This document shows, piece after piece, positions 1 through 8,326 of a DNA stretch of 64,000 bases. A program made the position numbers and the translations under genes. Each line of letters opens with the position of its first letter. Position 1 is the stretch's first letter. Source of the DNA: Betaproteobacteria bacterium Ga0077526. GTDB taxonomy: Bacteria > Pseudomonadota > Gammaproteobacteria > Burkholderiales > Ga0077523. The stretch lies in contig LNDV01000039.1 of assembly GCA_001464765.1 (NCBI GenBank), positions 56,709-120,708 of the forward strand, in the 5' to 3' direction. The notes under the pieces were generated by a model, which was not told the DNA's origin, did no database searches, and saw only the letters and a list, made by a program, of their open reading frames with translations.

Positions 1-981
1 GGCTGGTTCCAGGAATGGTGGCTTCGGCGCAATCCCGACCGCGATCTCGGTCTCGCCGGCAACCCGGACGCTCCTCGCGACCCGCCGCTCGTGCCGGGCG
101 CGGACGCGCTGTTCGACTCCAGCCACGTTCCGCACGACTCGCGCTGGACGCTTCCCCTGCCGGGCGCCGCCAGTCTCCTCGACTATCTCGACGTCGTGCT
201 CGCCGACACGTGCGAGCGTCTGGCGCGCAGCGAAGCTACCCATGACGCGCTGTATTTCGCGCGCCTCGCGCTGTTCCATGAGGACATGCACAACGAGGCC
301 GCGGTCTACATGGCGCAGGGGCTGGACATCCCGATTCCCGCGGAATTCGCCGACGGCGGTGCGGATCGCCCGACGGCTGCGATCCCGCGCGGAGAGGCTG
401 TCGTCGGCGCGTGCCTCTGGCACACCGGCACGGAGGCTCCGGGTTTTCGTTTCGACAACGAACTGGCGGATCACGCCGTGGCGCTCGACACCTTCCGCAT
501 CGACACCACCCCCGTGTCGTGGCGCGCCTACCTCGCCTTCGTCACGGACACCGGCGTGCCGCTGCCCCCGTTCGTGCGCGCGGGGGTCGGCGCATGGCAG
601 CAGCGCCGGTTCGGCCGCTGGCAGGCCCTCGATTTCGACGCGCCCGCCGTTCACGTGAACTGGCACGACGCGCAGGCATTCTGCGCGTGGGCCGGCCGTC
701 GGCTGCCCACCGAGTTCGAGTGGGAATGCGCCGCCCACACGGTGCCCGGATTCGGGTGGGGCGAGGTCTGGGAGTGGACCGCCTCGCCGTTTGAGCCCTA
801 TCCCGGCTTCACGCCTCATCCTTACCGTGACTACTCCGCGCCATGGTTTGGAACCCGCCGGGTGCTGCGCGGCGCCTCGCGGGCGACCGCGGCAGAGATG
901 GCGCACCCGCGCTACCGCAATTTCTTCACGCCCGACCGGCGGGACATCCACGCGGGATTCCGGACCGTTGCCGTGGCGTGA
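1..981 (+). CDS. EgtB/SenA-type non-heme iron C-S or C-Se bond-forming enzyme, 5' truncated by window edge
   Basis: The reading frame is open from base 1, so the N-terminus lies outside the window; 326 residues are visible. An HEDMH motif (bases 277-291) is the iron-binding HxxxH of the DinB-like half of EgtB-family enzymes. The C-terminal half is a formylglycine-generating-enzyme-like (FGE-sulfatase) domain with GEVWEWTASPF at about bases 760-791 and a closing GFRT. Established: EgtB joins hercynine to a sulfur donor in ergothioneine synthesis, and the related SenA uses a selenosugar to make selenoneine. The C-terminal wording (PYPGF, HPYRDYSAPWF) resembles the EgtB-related/SenA branch rather than classic actinobacterial EgtB, but this is a judgement by eye. 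It converges on egtD, the hercynine-making enzyme, with a 14-bp gap, which supports a hercynine substrate. Confidence 0.85.
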   Translation, partial: GWFQEWWLRRNPDRDLGLAGNPDAPRDPPLVPGADALFDSSHVPHDSRWTLPLPGAASLLDYLDVVLADTCERLARSEATHDALYFARLALFHEDMHNEAAVYMAQGLDIPIPAEFADGGADRPTAAIPRGEAVVGACLWHTGTEAPGFRFDNELADHAVALDTFRIDTTPVSWRAYLAFVTDTGVPLPPFVRAGVGAWQQRRFGRWQALDFDAPAVHVNWHDAQAFCAWAGRRLPTEFEWECAAHTVPGFGWGEVWEWTASPFEPYPGFTPHPYRDYSAPWFGTRRVLRGASRATAAEMAHPRYRNFFTPDRRDIHAGFRTVAVA

Positions 982-995
982 GGCCACGCCTGGCT

Positions 996-1976
996 TCACA
1001 CGGGCGCCCAGGCCAGGGCGAATCTTGCCCCGGCATCGGTCCAGACACACGACCCCGCGAACCCCGCGGCCGCGAGCAGCTCCTCGAATCGCGGAACCGA
1101 CCACTTGTACGAGTTCTCGGTGTGGATGCGTTCCCCGGCCGCGAAGGCGCGCCGGCCGCCAGGCCACGTGACCTCCACCGGCCGCACCGCTTCCAGATGC
1201 ATCTCGATGCGGTGCTGCACCGGATCGTAGAACGCCACGTGCCGCCAGTCCTCGATCGCGAAGTCGGCGCCGAGCGAGCGGTTCACGCAGTGGAGCACGT
1301 TCCGGTTGAAGGCTGCCGTGACGCCGAGCGGATCGTCGTAGGCCGCCTCGAGCGTCGCGGCGTCCTTCTCCAGGTCCACGCCGATCAGCAATCCGCTGCC
1401 GGGGGCGCCCCCGCAGGCGCGATGCACATCGCGTAGAAATTTCAGCGCGCCCTCGGGCGTGAAGTTGCCCAGACTCGATCCGGGATAGAACAGGAGCCGA
1501 GGCCGGCCAGCCGGCACCTCCAGCCCCTCGGGCCAGAGGAAAGCGCCCGAAAAGTCCATGCCCACCCCCCAGAGGTCGAGCGCGGGGTACTCCAGCTGCA
1601 CGGCATCCAGGGCACGCCGCAGATGCCCGAGCGAGATATCGACTGCGACATAGCAGCAGGGCTCCACGCGATCGAACAGCCCGACCGCCTTGCGGCAATT
1701 GCCGGCACCGAGATCCACAAACACCGCGCCGCGCGGCAACGCGGCCGCGATCTCGTCGCCCGACGACGCGAGAATCTCCGCCTCGGCGCGGGTGAGGTAG
1801 TACTCGGGAAGTTCCGTGATGGCGTCGAACAGCCGCGACCCGAGCGCGTCATAGAAGAACTTGGGTGCGATCGACGCGGGCGTGGCCATCAGGCCGATCG
1901 CGAGTTCCTCGACAGGCGGCAGCCCGCCGTGACCGGGAAGATCGAGGAACCGCGGGACTTTCGGCATGACGGGCAA
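996..1976 (-). CDS. egtD: L-histidine N-alpha-methyltransferase EgtD
   Basis: EgtD trimethylates histidine with SAM to give hercynine, the first step of ergothioneine (and selenoneine) synthesis, in the cytoplasm. The 326-residue protein matches the family length. Visible landmarks are PKFFYDALGS (about 38-47) and ELPEYYLTRAE (55-65) at the N-terminus, the SAM loop FVDLGAGNCRK (86-96), FYPGSSLGNF (153-162) and IHTENSYKW (284-292), all characteristic of this methyltransferase family. A second ATG at codon 4 is an alternative start. The gene lies 94 bp downstream of a VOC gene on the same strand and converges on the EgtB/SenA-type gene, so the hercynine pathway sits here as two facing transcripts. 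Confidence 0.95.
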   Translation of the reverse strand: MPVMPKVPRFLDLPGHGGLPPVEELAIGLMATPASIAPKFFYDALGSRLFDAITELPEYYLTRAEAEILASSGDEIAAALPRGAVFVDLGAGNCRKAVGLFDRVEPCCYVAVDISLGHLRRALDAVQLEYPALDLWGVGMDFSGAFLWPEGLEVPAGRPRLLFYPGSSLGNFTPEGALKFLRDVHRACGGAPGSGLLIGVDLEKDAATLEAAYDDPLGVTAAFNRNVLHCVNRSLGADFAIEDWRHVAFYDPVQHRIEMHLEAVRPVEVTWPGGRRAFAAGERIHTENSYKWSVPRFEELLAAAGFAGSCVWTDAGARFALAWAPV

Positions 1977-2070
1977 GTGGGATCACTCTCTGGGGCGGCG
2001 CGGGGAGTGTACCCCCGTACGCGGACTCCGGAACGGTGCGAAATCGCGCGGCGCGGACGTTGCGAGTGCC

Positions 2071-2850
2071 TCAGACCCCATGGAGGATCACGCCACCCGC
2101 TCGCGAGCGCCGGCCGCGGAGCGGCGACTCGTGTGGGACCCGGATGCTCAGGGTGACACCATCCCTGCTCGCGTCGGCGGACGATGGCGTGAACACGATG
2201 CGGTGTGGCCCGACGTCGCATTCGATCCCGTCTCCACGCGCGCGGCACTCCGACCCCGTCAGACCCGCGAGAAACGACGCGAGACGGTGCGGTTCCCGCA
2301 CGGCGATCGACACCTCGACGAGTTCCGTCGCGCCATTCGGGTGGCTCTGGTAGGCCGGCTTCCAGAAGTGCTCGGGGGCGTGCTGCAGACAGGTGAAGAA
2401 CACCAGATCCGGCAGCAGCGGATGGGTGGTGAACGCCAGCGAGAAGGCGACCGTCGCCACGCTGCCGTCCGGCAGTGCGGCCTGGCGCTCGAAACGGAAA
2501 GGCTCGTAGGTGACGAGTCCCGCGGCGCGCCAGCGCAGGAGATCGGCGGCGCTGTCCGCGGTCTGCAGCGCCAGCATGGTGAAACCTTCCCGCTCCGCGA
2601 GGAACCGCGCGGCATGGCGTCCGAAACTGAACGGGCCCTCCGGAACCGTCGCGGGGTCGCGGGCGACGAGTTCCGGGCGATCGATGGTCAGCAGCTCGAG
2701 GAAGTTGCGGCCCTCGAACTGCGCCAGCCGATTCGCCGTGCCCCAGGGGTGCTGCGCGGTCGGGGTGAGCAGGAATCCCAGCGCCTCGAACTCCGCAGAC
2801 AAGGCCCCGAGGTCGCGGGCAACGATGACGGCGTGATCGAGGCCTGCCAT
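2071..2850 (-). CDS. VOC (glyoxalase/dioxygenase-fold) family protein
   Basis: A 259-residue protein opening with GLDHAVIVARDL, the typical first strand of vicinal-oxygen-chelate folds (His5 is a likely metal ligand), followed by EALGFLLTP and a later paired module including LVEVSIAV. Length and layout resemble glyoxalase-3-like VOC proteins. No substrate can be assigned. It could be cotranscribed with egtD 94 bp downstream, but no link to ergothioneine chemistry is visible beyond position. The last 15 or so residues are arginine- and glycine-rich and look like a ragged tail. Confidence 0.8.
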   Translation of the reverse strand: MAGLDHAVIVARDLGALSAEFEALGFLLTPTAQHPWGTANRLAQFEGRNFLELLTIDRPELVARDPATVPEGPFSFGRHAARFLAEREGFTMLALQTADSAADLLRWRAAGLVTYEPFRFERQAALPDGSVATVAFSLAFTTHPLLPDLVFFTCLQHAPEHFWKPAYQSHPNGATELVEVSIAVREPHRLASFLAGLTGSECRARGDGIECDVGPHRIVFTPSSADASRDGVTLSIRVPHESPLRGRRSRAGGVILHGV

Positions 2851-3171
2851 GGCGGTCTCCGAGAACGGAAACAGGAGTATTCGCGCAGGTACGGCGGAAG
2901 GTCAATGCTTGCGCGCGCACATGTCGCGGAATCGCCGGTGTCGCTCCTCAGTTCCGTGTTCGGGGTGCCGGCGCAGCCGACACAGCCTTCGCGAAGGCGG
3001 GCCCGAGAATCGTGGCGGACTTCCGAGGCAACGCAGGACGCCTGTCGTCGTGTCACCGGTGAGCACGCTCGGCCGCGGGACAGCCGAACGACATGACGGA
3101 GCCACAACACGAATGCCGTGCCCCGCGCGGCCGCGCTCGATCCTCGGCCACGCGGGGCAACTACGCAGCGA
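2851..3171. other. Intergenic region, no gene seen
   Basis: This 321-bp stretch separates the VOC gene from the PEP-CTERM gene, both read leftward. Short open frames are arginine- and serine-rich and look like GC-biased noise. The only structure I see is the strong hairpin listed at 3121-3157. Confidence 0.6.
3121..3157 (-). terminator. Strong hairpin downstream of PEP-CTERM gene
   Basis: A 13-bp arm starting CCCCGCG (3121-3133) pairs with 3145-3157 at 12 of 13 positions around an 11-nt loop. It sits 14 nt past the stop codon of the leftward PEP-CTERM gene. No U-run follows on that strand, so it may be a transcript-end or stability hairpin rather than a classic intrinsic terminator. Confidence 0.45.
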
Positions 3172-3759
3172 TCATCGGGCGCGGCGGCGGAGTGCGAGCA
3201 GCGCCAGACCGGCAAGAGTCAGTACCACGGGCGCGGGCTCCGGGATCGCAGCGGTCACCGTCAGCGTGAGCCGGTCACCCGCGGAAAGCGAGTCGAGGCC
3301 GATGGTCCAGTCCGCCGACGTCCCCGTGAGGAGAGCATCGCCAAGATAGGCCTGGGTCGTCATCGCCGGGGAGAACGCAATCCCCACGGAACGGGCATCC
3401 GGCGCCGCAACCGTCGCGCTGCCGTCGTTGGACTCGACCGCACCAGCGGTCAGCGTGCCGCGGTCCAGCGCGACACGAAGAACGCCGAAGCCGTCACTCG
3501 ACAGATTGTCGACAATGCCGTTGAAGCCGGCCGCCCCGCGCAGCACATCGCCGGCATCCAGTTCGAACACCAGCGATACCGTGCCGGGCGCCTGGAACGC
3601 GAAGTCCACGGCGACCAGTTCCGGGGTGCTGAACGAAGCGTCGATGGCGTTCCCGTTCAACATGGAGGACACCAGCGTGAGCGCCTGCGACGGGGAACTC
3701 ATGGAGACTGCAGTGGCGGCGGCAAGCGACAGCAGTGAAGCGCGGGTAAGGGTAGTCAC
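3172..3759 (-). CDS. PEP-CTERM sorted exported protein, small
   Basis: A 195-residue exported protein. The N-terminus is a signal peptide ending near SPSQA. The C-terminus has the PEP-CTERM tripartite signal: IPEPAP, a hydrophobic segment (VVLTLAGLALLAL) and a basic RRRAR tail. Established: such signals are recognised by exosortase (EpsH/XrtA), which removes the tail and delivers the protein to the outer surface or the polysaccharide matrix. The middle is beta-rich and unassigned. The start is GTG at 3759, chosen because a GGAGA motif lies just upstream and the signal peptide follows at once. No exosortase gene is in the window, so it must be encoded elsewhere. Confidence 0.85.
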   Translation of the reverse strand: MTTLTRASLLSLAAATAVSMSSPSQALTLVSSMLNGNAIDASFSTPELVAVDFAFQAPGTVSLVFELDAGDVLRGAAGFNGIVDNLSSDGFGVLRVALDRGTLTAGAVESNDGSATVAAPDARSVGIAFSPAMTTQAYLGDALLTGTSADWTIGLDSLSAGDRLTLTVTAAIPEPAPVVLTLAGLALLALRRRAR

Positions 3760-3979
3760 GGAAGTCTCCGGGAATCGGGTTGTCGGGGCAGCGTGCGGGC
3801 GACCGGTTCAATCCGGACTTTGCCGCGCCGCGTTTCGCGACCAGTGTAGAAAAGCGAAGTGACACGCCTGCCGCGGGCTCGTGGTGCGATCGGCACATGC
3901 GAGACCGCGGCGAGGTCATCGCCCTGACACCGCGCGGGCCGAGACTCCTGCCATCCGCAACGTCCCCGGAGCCCCGGAC

Positions 3980-5650
3980 ATGATTTCCCCCAAGTCGCTC
4001 AACCGCCGCGAATTCATCCGTGGTGTCGGCGCGCTCGGCGCCGTCACGCTCGCCCCGCGCGCCCTTGGTGCCGGTGAACCCCTCGCGTTTCTGCACGGCG
4101 TCGCCAGCGGCGATCCGCTCGCGGACCGTGTCGTGATCTGGACCCGTGTCACGCCGGCATCGGCTTCGCGAACCGTGCCCGTGCTGTGGGAGGTCGCACT
4201 GGATGGCGATTTCCGTCGGGTCCTCCGTCGCGGCCGGGTGCTCACCTCGGCGGCTCGCGACTTCACGGTGAAGGCCGACGTGGCCGGATTGCCGCCGGGC
4301 GCGACCCTGTACTACCGGTTCTCGTCGACGGGCATCGTCTCGCCCGTGGGCCGCACGCGCACCCTGCCGCAGGGCAGTCTTGCGAAAGTGAAGTTCGCGG
4401 TGTTCTCCTGCTCGAACTATCCGGCCGGCTACTTCCACGCCTACCGTGAAGCCGCGAAGATGGAGGACGTCTTCGCCGCGGTGCATCTCGGCGACTACCT
4501 GTATGAGTATCCGCGCGGGGGCTACGCCTCGGCCGACGCCGCGGCGCTCGGTCGCGAAGTGGTGCCGTCGGGTGAACTGCTGGCGCTGCGCGACTATCGC
4601 GAACGGTTCGCCCAGTACCGCACCGATGCCGATCTGCAGGCTCTGCATGCCGCGATGCCGATGATCGCCGTCTGGGACGACCACGAGATCGCCAACGATG
4701 CGTGGCGTCAGGGCGCGGAGAACCACGATCCCGCGACCGAAGGCCAGTTCGAGGCGCGCAAGGCCGCCGCATTGCAGGCCTACCACGAATGGATGCCGAT
4801 CCGGGTCGCGAATCCTTCCCGCCTGGACCAGATCTACCGGTCGTTCACGTTCGGCGATCTCGTGGACCTCCACATGCTCGATACGCGCCTCGTCGGTCGC
4901 GACCTGCAGCTCTCGTACGACGGCGTCACGAACGGCGCGCAGCTTGCGGCGGTGCTTCAGGCCACGGCCAACCCGTCCCGTCAGTTGCTGGGACCCGAGC
5001 AGTCAGCCTGGCTGAGCGGCCGCGTCGCGGCATCGACGGCGAAATGGCAGATGCTCGGGCAGCAGGTGCTGATGGGCCGGATGCTGATTCCGGCCCCGCT
5101 CGTGCTGTTCCAGATCACTTTCTCCAACTACTCGGCGCTGCTGCAGAAGGCCGCGACCAATCCGACGGCGCTCACCAGCTCGGAGCAGGCGATCCTGGCG
5201 CAGCCGGCGATTCCGTACAACCTCGATGCGTGGGATGGCTATGCGGCAGAGCGCGAGCGGGTGCTCGGGCTCATGCGTACGCTCGACCGGAATCTCGTCG
5301 TGCTCGCCGGCGACACGCACAATGCCTGGGCGAGCGATCTGGCGGACTTCGCGGGCAATGCCGTCGGCGTGGAGTTTGCGACGCCGGGCGTGTCCTCTCC
5401 GGGGCTGGAGGCGTTCTTCCCCTTCGAAAACCCGCTGGCGGTCGCCGCGGGACTCACGCAGATCATCGGGCCTCTGCAGTACGCGGACACCGCGCAGCGC
5501 GGCTTCATGGTCGTCACGGCCACGCACACCGAATGCTCGGCGCAGTGGTTCTATGTGAGCAACGTGAAGTCCACCGGCTACTTCCGGACGGACGGCCCCA
5601 CATGGAAGACGCTCCCCGGCGCCGGCAACCGGCGTCTGATCGGCGCCTGA
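3980..5650 (+). CDS. phoD: PhoD-type alkaline phosphatase/phosphodiesterase, Tat-exported
   Basis: A 556-residue phosphatase of the PhoD metallophosphoesterase family, which releases phosphate from mono- and diesters outside the cytoplasmic membrane. The ATG at 3980 is chosen because it places a twin-arginine signal (NRREFIRG, residues 8-15) at the very N-terminus; an upstream in-frame ATG would add 33 arginine-rich residues before it. Metal-site motifs are visible: HLGDYLYEY (about 167), WDDHEIANDAW (about 231) and AGDTHNAW (about 442). An N-terminal PhoD_N domain begins FLHGVASGDPL. No Pho-box was identified. The gene stands alone between a PEP-CTERM gene and modC. Confidence 0.95.
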   Translation: MISPKSLNRREFIRGVGALGAVTLAPRALGAGEPLAFLHGVASGDPLADRVVIWTRVTPASASRTVPVLWEVALDGDFRRVLRRGRVLTSAARDFTVKADVAGLPPGATLYYRFSSTGIVSPVGRTRTLPQGSLAKVKFAVFSCSNYPAGYFHAYREAAKMEDVFAAVHLGDYLYEYPRGGYASADAAALGREVVPSGELLALRDYRERFAQYRTDADLQALHAAMPMIAVWDDHEIANDAWRQGAENHDPATEGQFEARKAAALQAYHEWMPIRVANPSRLDQIYRSFTFGDLVDLHMLDTRLVGRDLQLSYDGVTNGAQLAAVLQATANPSRQLLGPEQSAWLSGRVAASTAKWQMLGQQVLMGRMLIPAPLVLFQITFSNYSALLQKAATNPTALTSSEQAILAQPAIPYNLDAWDGYAAERERVLGLMRTLDRNLVVLAGDTHNAWASDLADFAGNAVGVEFATPGVSSPGLEAFFPFENPLAVAAGLTQIIGPLQYADTAQRGFMVVTATHTECSAQWFYVSNVKSTGYFRTDGPTWKTLPGAGNRRLIGA

Positions 5651-5659
5651 CGCAGGTGG

Positions 5660-6436
5660 TCAGCTGGCCGCGTCACCATCGCGAGCCACCGCGTCTGCGA
5701 GAAACTTGCGAACGGCCCGGCGGATCTGGGGCCCGGTCTCCACGTCGTGGACCATGTCGGGCGTCGCGCCGGTGGCCGCGACGTGGCCGTCACGGAACAC
5801 GATGATGTCGTCCGCGAGCGTGGCGACGTCATCGGGATCGTGGGTGATGACGAGCAGGGGCACACCGAATCGTTCGCGCAACGCGAGCAGTTCGTGGCGC
5901 ATGCGTTCGCGCAGCAGCGGGTCCAGCGCACTGAAGGGTTCGTCCAGCAGCAGCAGATCGGGCCGACCCACCATCGCGCGGGCGAGCGCCACGCGTTGCC
6001 TCTGCCCGCCCGAGAGGCGGCTCGGATAGTCCTGCGCGAGATGCGCGATCTCGAAGATCTCGAGCATCGCGAACACCTCATCCCGAACCGCCGGCGACAA
6101 CGACCGCTCCCACCACCGCTGCAGCGGAAACGCGACGTTCCGCGCGACCGTGAGGTGAGGAAACAGCGCGTAGTCCTGAAACACGTAGGCAACGCGGCGC
6201 AGGCGCGCGGGCAGATCGACGCCCGCCGCGGAATCGAAGAGGACCCGGTCACCGAGGCGCACGCTGCCCGCATCGGGTCGCATGAGTCCCGCCACGGCCT
6301 GCAGCGTTAGGCTCTTGCCGGACCCCGAGGGGCCGAACACGACGGTGACGTCCTTGTGACACTCGAACCGCGCATGGAGATCGAAGCTGCGGCCGTTGCC
6401 CTGCAGCCGGCGGGCGATGTCCACGGCGAGCTTCAT
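5660..6436 (-). CDS. modC: Molybdate-type ABC transporter ATPase, short ModC
   Basis: The ATPase of a molybdate/tungstate importer. In 258 residues: Walker A GPSGSGKS (35-42), Q-loop YVFQDYALFPHL, signature LSGGQRQRV (141-149), Walker B LLLLDEP (161-167) and H-loop His (about 199). E. coli ModC (about 350 residues) has a C-terminal molybdate-binding (TOBE/MOP) domain; it is absent here, so trans-inhibition by bound molybdate is not expected. The start overlaps the modB stop in an ATGA (6433-6436), indicating translational coupling. Specificity rests on the ModB-like partner and the surrounding molybdenum genes. Confidence 0.92.
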   Translation of the reverse strand: MKLAVDIARRLQGNGRSFDLHARFECHKDVTVVFGPSGSGKSLTLQAVAGLMRPDAGSVRLGDRVLFDSAAGVDLPARLRRVAYVFQDYALFPHLTVARNVAFPLQRWWERSLSPAVRDEVFAMLEIFEIAHLAQDYPSRLSGGQRQRVALARAMVGRPDLLLLDEPFSALDPLLRERMRHELLALRERFGVPLLVITHDPDDVATLADDIIVFRDGHVAATGATPDMVHDVETGPQIRRAVRKFLADAVARDGDAAS

Positions 6437-7119
6437 GCGTTGCGCACCTTCAGCAGCCGCCCCGAGCCAACCAGCACGACTACGCAGACGATGGAGATCG
6501 TGACGACGAGAAAGTTGGCGACGTCGTCCTGCCCGGCCTGCACGGCTTCGTAGACGGCGATGGAGAGTGTCTGCGTCTTGCCGGGAATGCTGCCGGCGAC
6601 CATGAGCGTGGCACCGAACTCGCCGAGGGCGCGCGCGAAGGCCAGCATCGTGCCGGCCAGGATGCCGCGCCAGGCCAGCGGGAGCGTGACGCTCACGAAC
6701 ACCCGCCATTCGGTCGCGCCGAGCACGCGCGCGGCGTTCTCGGCCTGGGACGGGACTTCCTCGAAGGCGGCACGTGCCGCCTTGTAGACCAGCGGAAAGG
6801 CCACGACCGCCGCGGCGATCACGGCACCCTGCCAGGTGAACATCAGCACGATGCCGAAGTGTTCGTTGAGCCAGGCGCCGATCCAGCCGCGCCGCCCTAT
6901 CAGCACGATCAGGTAGTACCCGAGCACCGTGGGCGGCATGACCATGGGCAGCGTCATCAGGGCATCGAACACCTCGCGCCCCCGGAACCGCGACCGCGCG
7001 ACGAACCAGGCGATGGCCACGCCCGCGATCAGCACGATGGCCGTGGCCCAGCCGGCGACCTTGAGCGACAGGGCGAGCGGGACCCAGACGGCAGCGAACC
7101 CGCCTTCCACCTCCGGCAT
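6433..7119 (-). CDS. modB: Molybdate ABC transporter permease ModB
   Basis: A 228-residue inner-membrane permease with about five transmembrane segments. The ModB-type TLPMVMPPTVLGYYL segment and the EAA loop contacting the ATPase (RVLGATEWRVFVSVTLPLA, about 131-149) are clear, followed by ALGEFGATLM. It is first in the modBC unit; no periplasmic modA is adjacent, so a binding protein must come from elsewhere or have been lost. The ATG at 7119 has no ribosome binding site in front: a ModE-like operator ends 1 nt before it, so the transcript may be leaderless or nearly so. Confidence 0.93.
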   Translation of the reverse strand: MPEVEGGFAAVWVPLALSLKVAGWATAIVLIAGVAIAWFVARSRFRGREVFDALMTLPMVMPPTVLGYYLIVLIGRRGWIGAWLNEHFGIVLMFTWQGAVIAAAVVAFPLVYKAARAAFEEVPSQAENAARVLGATEWRVFVSVTLPLAWRGILAGTMLAFARALGEFGATLMVAGSIPGKTQTLSIAVYEAVQAGQDDVANFLVVTISIVCVVVLVGSGRLLKVRNA

Positions 7120-7120
7120 G

Positions 7121-7144
7121 CGTAATATCCAGTTTTATACAGCG
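7121..7144 (-). promoter_or_regulatory. ModE-box-like operator upstream of modB
   Basis: Read on the minus strand this is CGCTGTAT-N8-ATATTACG, the same 8-8-8 geometry as the E. coli modA operator as I recall it (CGTTATAT-N8-ACATAACG), matching 6 of 8 bases in each half. It directly abuts the modB start codon and contains a -10-like TATAAA. ModE-family DNA-binding domains are encoded twice nearby (7203-8282 and 14450-14839). Operator function is inferred. Confidence 0.65.
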
Positions 7145-7202
7145 AGCGAGGCTACCTGCAGGCCCTGCGGCCGTCAATGGAGCCGCGCCCTCGGCAGGAC
7201 GC

Positions 7203-8282
7203 TCAGCCGGGACCGGTCAGAAAGGCTTCGTCGATGCCGGCGACCTCGCCAGCCCGGGGCGCCGCGTAGCCGGGGAGTTCCGACACCATTGCCTGGAAGC
7301 TGGGACCGCGCAGCATCTCCAGGAAGGCCTGGATCTCGGGCTTGTCGAGGTCCTGCGCGGCGAGCGCGAAGAAGTACTGCTCCTGGGCGATGGGCAGGAA
7401 GCCCAGCCTCAGCTGGTGAGCGGCCGGTTGCACGCCGAAGCCGACGTCCGCCATGCCACTGGCGACATAGGCGGCCACCGCGGCGTGGGTGTACTCCTCC
7501 GTCTCGTAGCCGCGGATTTCGTCACCCGAGATGCCTTCGGCCGCCAGAAGCTGGTCGAACAGGAGTCGCGTGCCGGAGCCCTGCTGCCGGTTCACGAACT
7601 GCAGGTCCGCCCGCGCGAGATCCGCGAGGGACTGTATCCCCTTGGGGTTGCCATTCGCGAGGAACAGGCCCTGGGTCCGGGTGACCAGATGCACGACCCG
7701 ATGCCGCTCCGGATCGAGCCACCGGCGGTACTGGCGCGCCGCGACCAGACCATAGGGCCCGACGGGAAGATGGAATCCTGCAAGGTCGCATCCCCCTCGC
7801 GCGAGCGAGGCGAGCGAGTCGTGGGTCCCGAGATAGCGCAGGTCGAGCTGAATCCCCTGGTGATCGAGAAACAGCGCCGGCACCCTCGCAACGGCGAAAC
7901 CATGGCTCGCGTGGATGCGGATCGTGGCGATGGCCGCGTCCAGCAGCTGGTTGATCTCGTGATTGATTTCCGACGCGAGGGATTCAAGCTGGAGTCCCAG
8001 ACGCGCGATGGCGCGCTGCTCGGCCCACAGGATCTTGGCCCCCAGGGGCGTCAGCGCCGTGCCCTTGCCGCGTTCGAACCGCACCAGCGGCCGTCCGAAG
8101 AAGGCTCCCCAGGTCTCGACAAGACCCCACGCATGCCGGTACGACACGCCGACGGCCTCGGCGGCCTCGGTGAGTTTGCCCGTGCGGTTGATCGCGCCCA
8201 GCAGTGCGAACACCTCCGGACCGACCCTTTTGCCGGACTCGTCTTCGAGCGTCCAGGTGGGCTTAACGGCGATGCGCTTCAT
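7203..8282 (-). CDS. One-component regulator: ModE-type HTH fused to a periplasmic-binding-like domain
   Basis: 359 residues. Residues 1-105 form a ModE/LysR-type winged helix: GPEVFALLGAINRTGKLTEAA, then the recognition segment SYRHAWGLVETW and LTPLGAKIL. From about 120 to 345 is a ligand-binding domain of the PBP-like kind (HASHGFAVARVP, GCDLAGFHLP, VNRQQGSGTRLL, MADVGFGV), related to molybdate/tungstate-binding proteins, on a cytoplasmic protein. Established: such proteins act as one-component transcription factors. Here it lies between modBC and, divergently, fdsGBA, so control of molybdate uptake or formate dehydrogenase, by molybdate or another small ligand, is the likely job. The ligand is not determinable from sequence. 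Confidence 0.85.
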   Translation of the reverse strand: MKRIAVKPTWTLEDESGKRVGPEVFALLGAINRTGKLTEAAEAVGVSYRHAWGLVETWGAFFGRPLVRFERGKGTALTPLGAKILWAEQRAIARLGLQLESLASEINHEINQLLDAAIATIRIHASHGFAVARVPALFLDHQGIQLDLRYLGTHDSLASLARGGCDLAGFHLPVGPYGLVAARQYRRWLDPERHRVVHLVTRTQGLFLANGNPKGIQSLADLARADLQFVNRQQGSGTRLLFDQLLAAEGISGDEIRGYETEEYTHAAVAAYVASGMADVGFGVQPAAHQLRLGFLPIAQEQYFFALAAQDLDKPEIQAFLEMLRGPSFQAMVSELPGYAAPRAGEVAGIDEAFLTGPG

Positions 8283-8326
8283 GTGAACAGTTTTTCATAT
8301 TGAGAGGTCCTCCGCCACCTGTTAGT

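Noticed and set aside
3881..3979. Upstream start for the PhoD phosphatase
   Set aside because: It would bury the twin-arginine signal 40 residues from the N-terminus; ATG 3980 gives a normal Tat leader.
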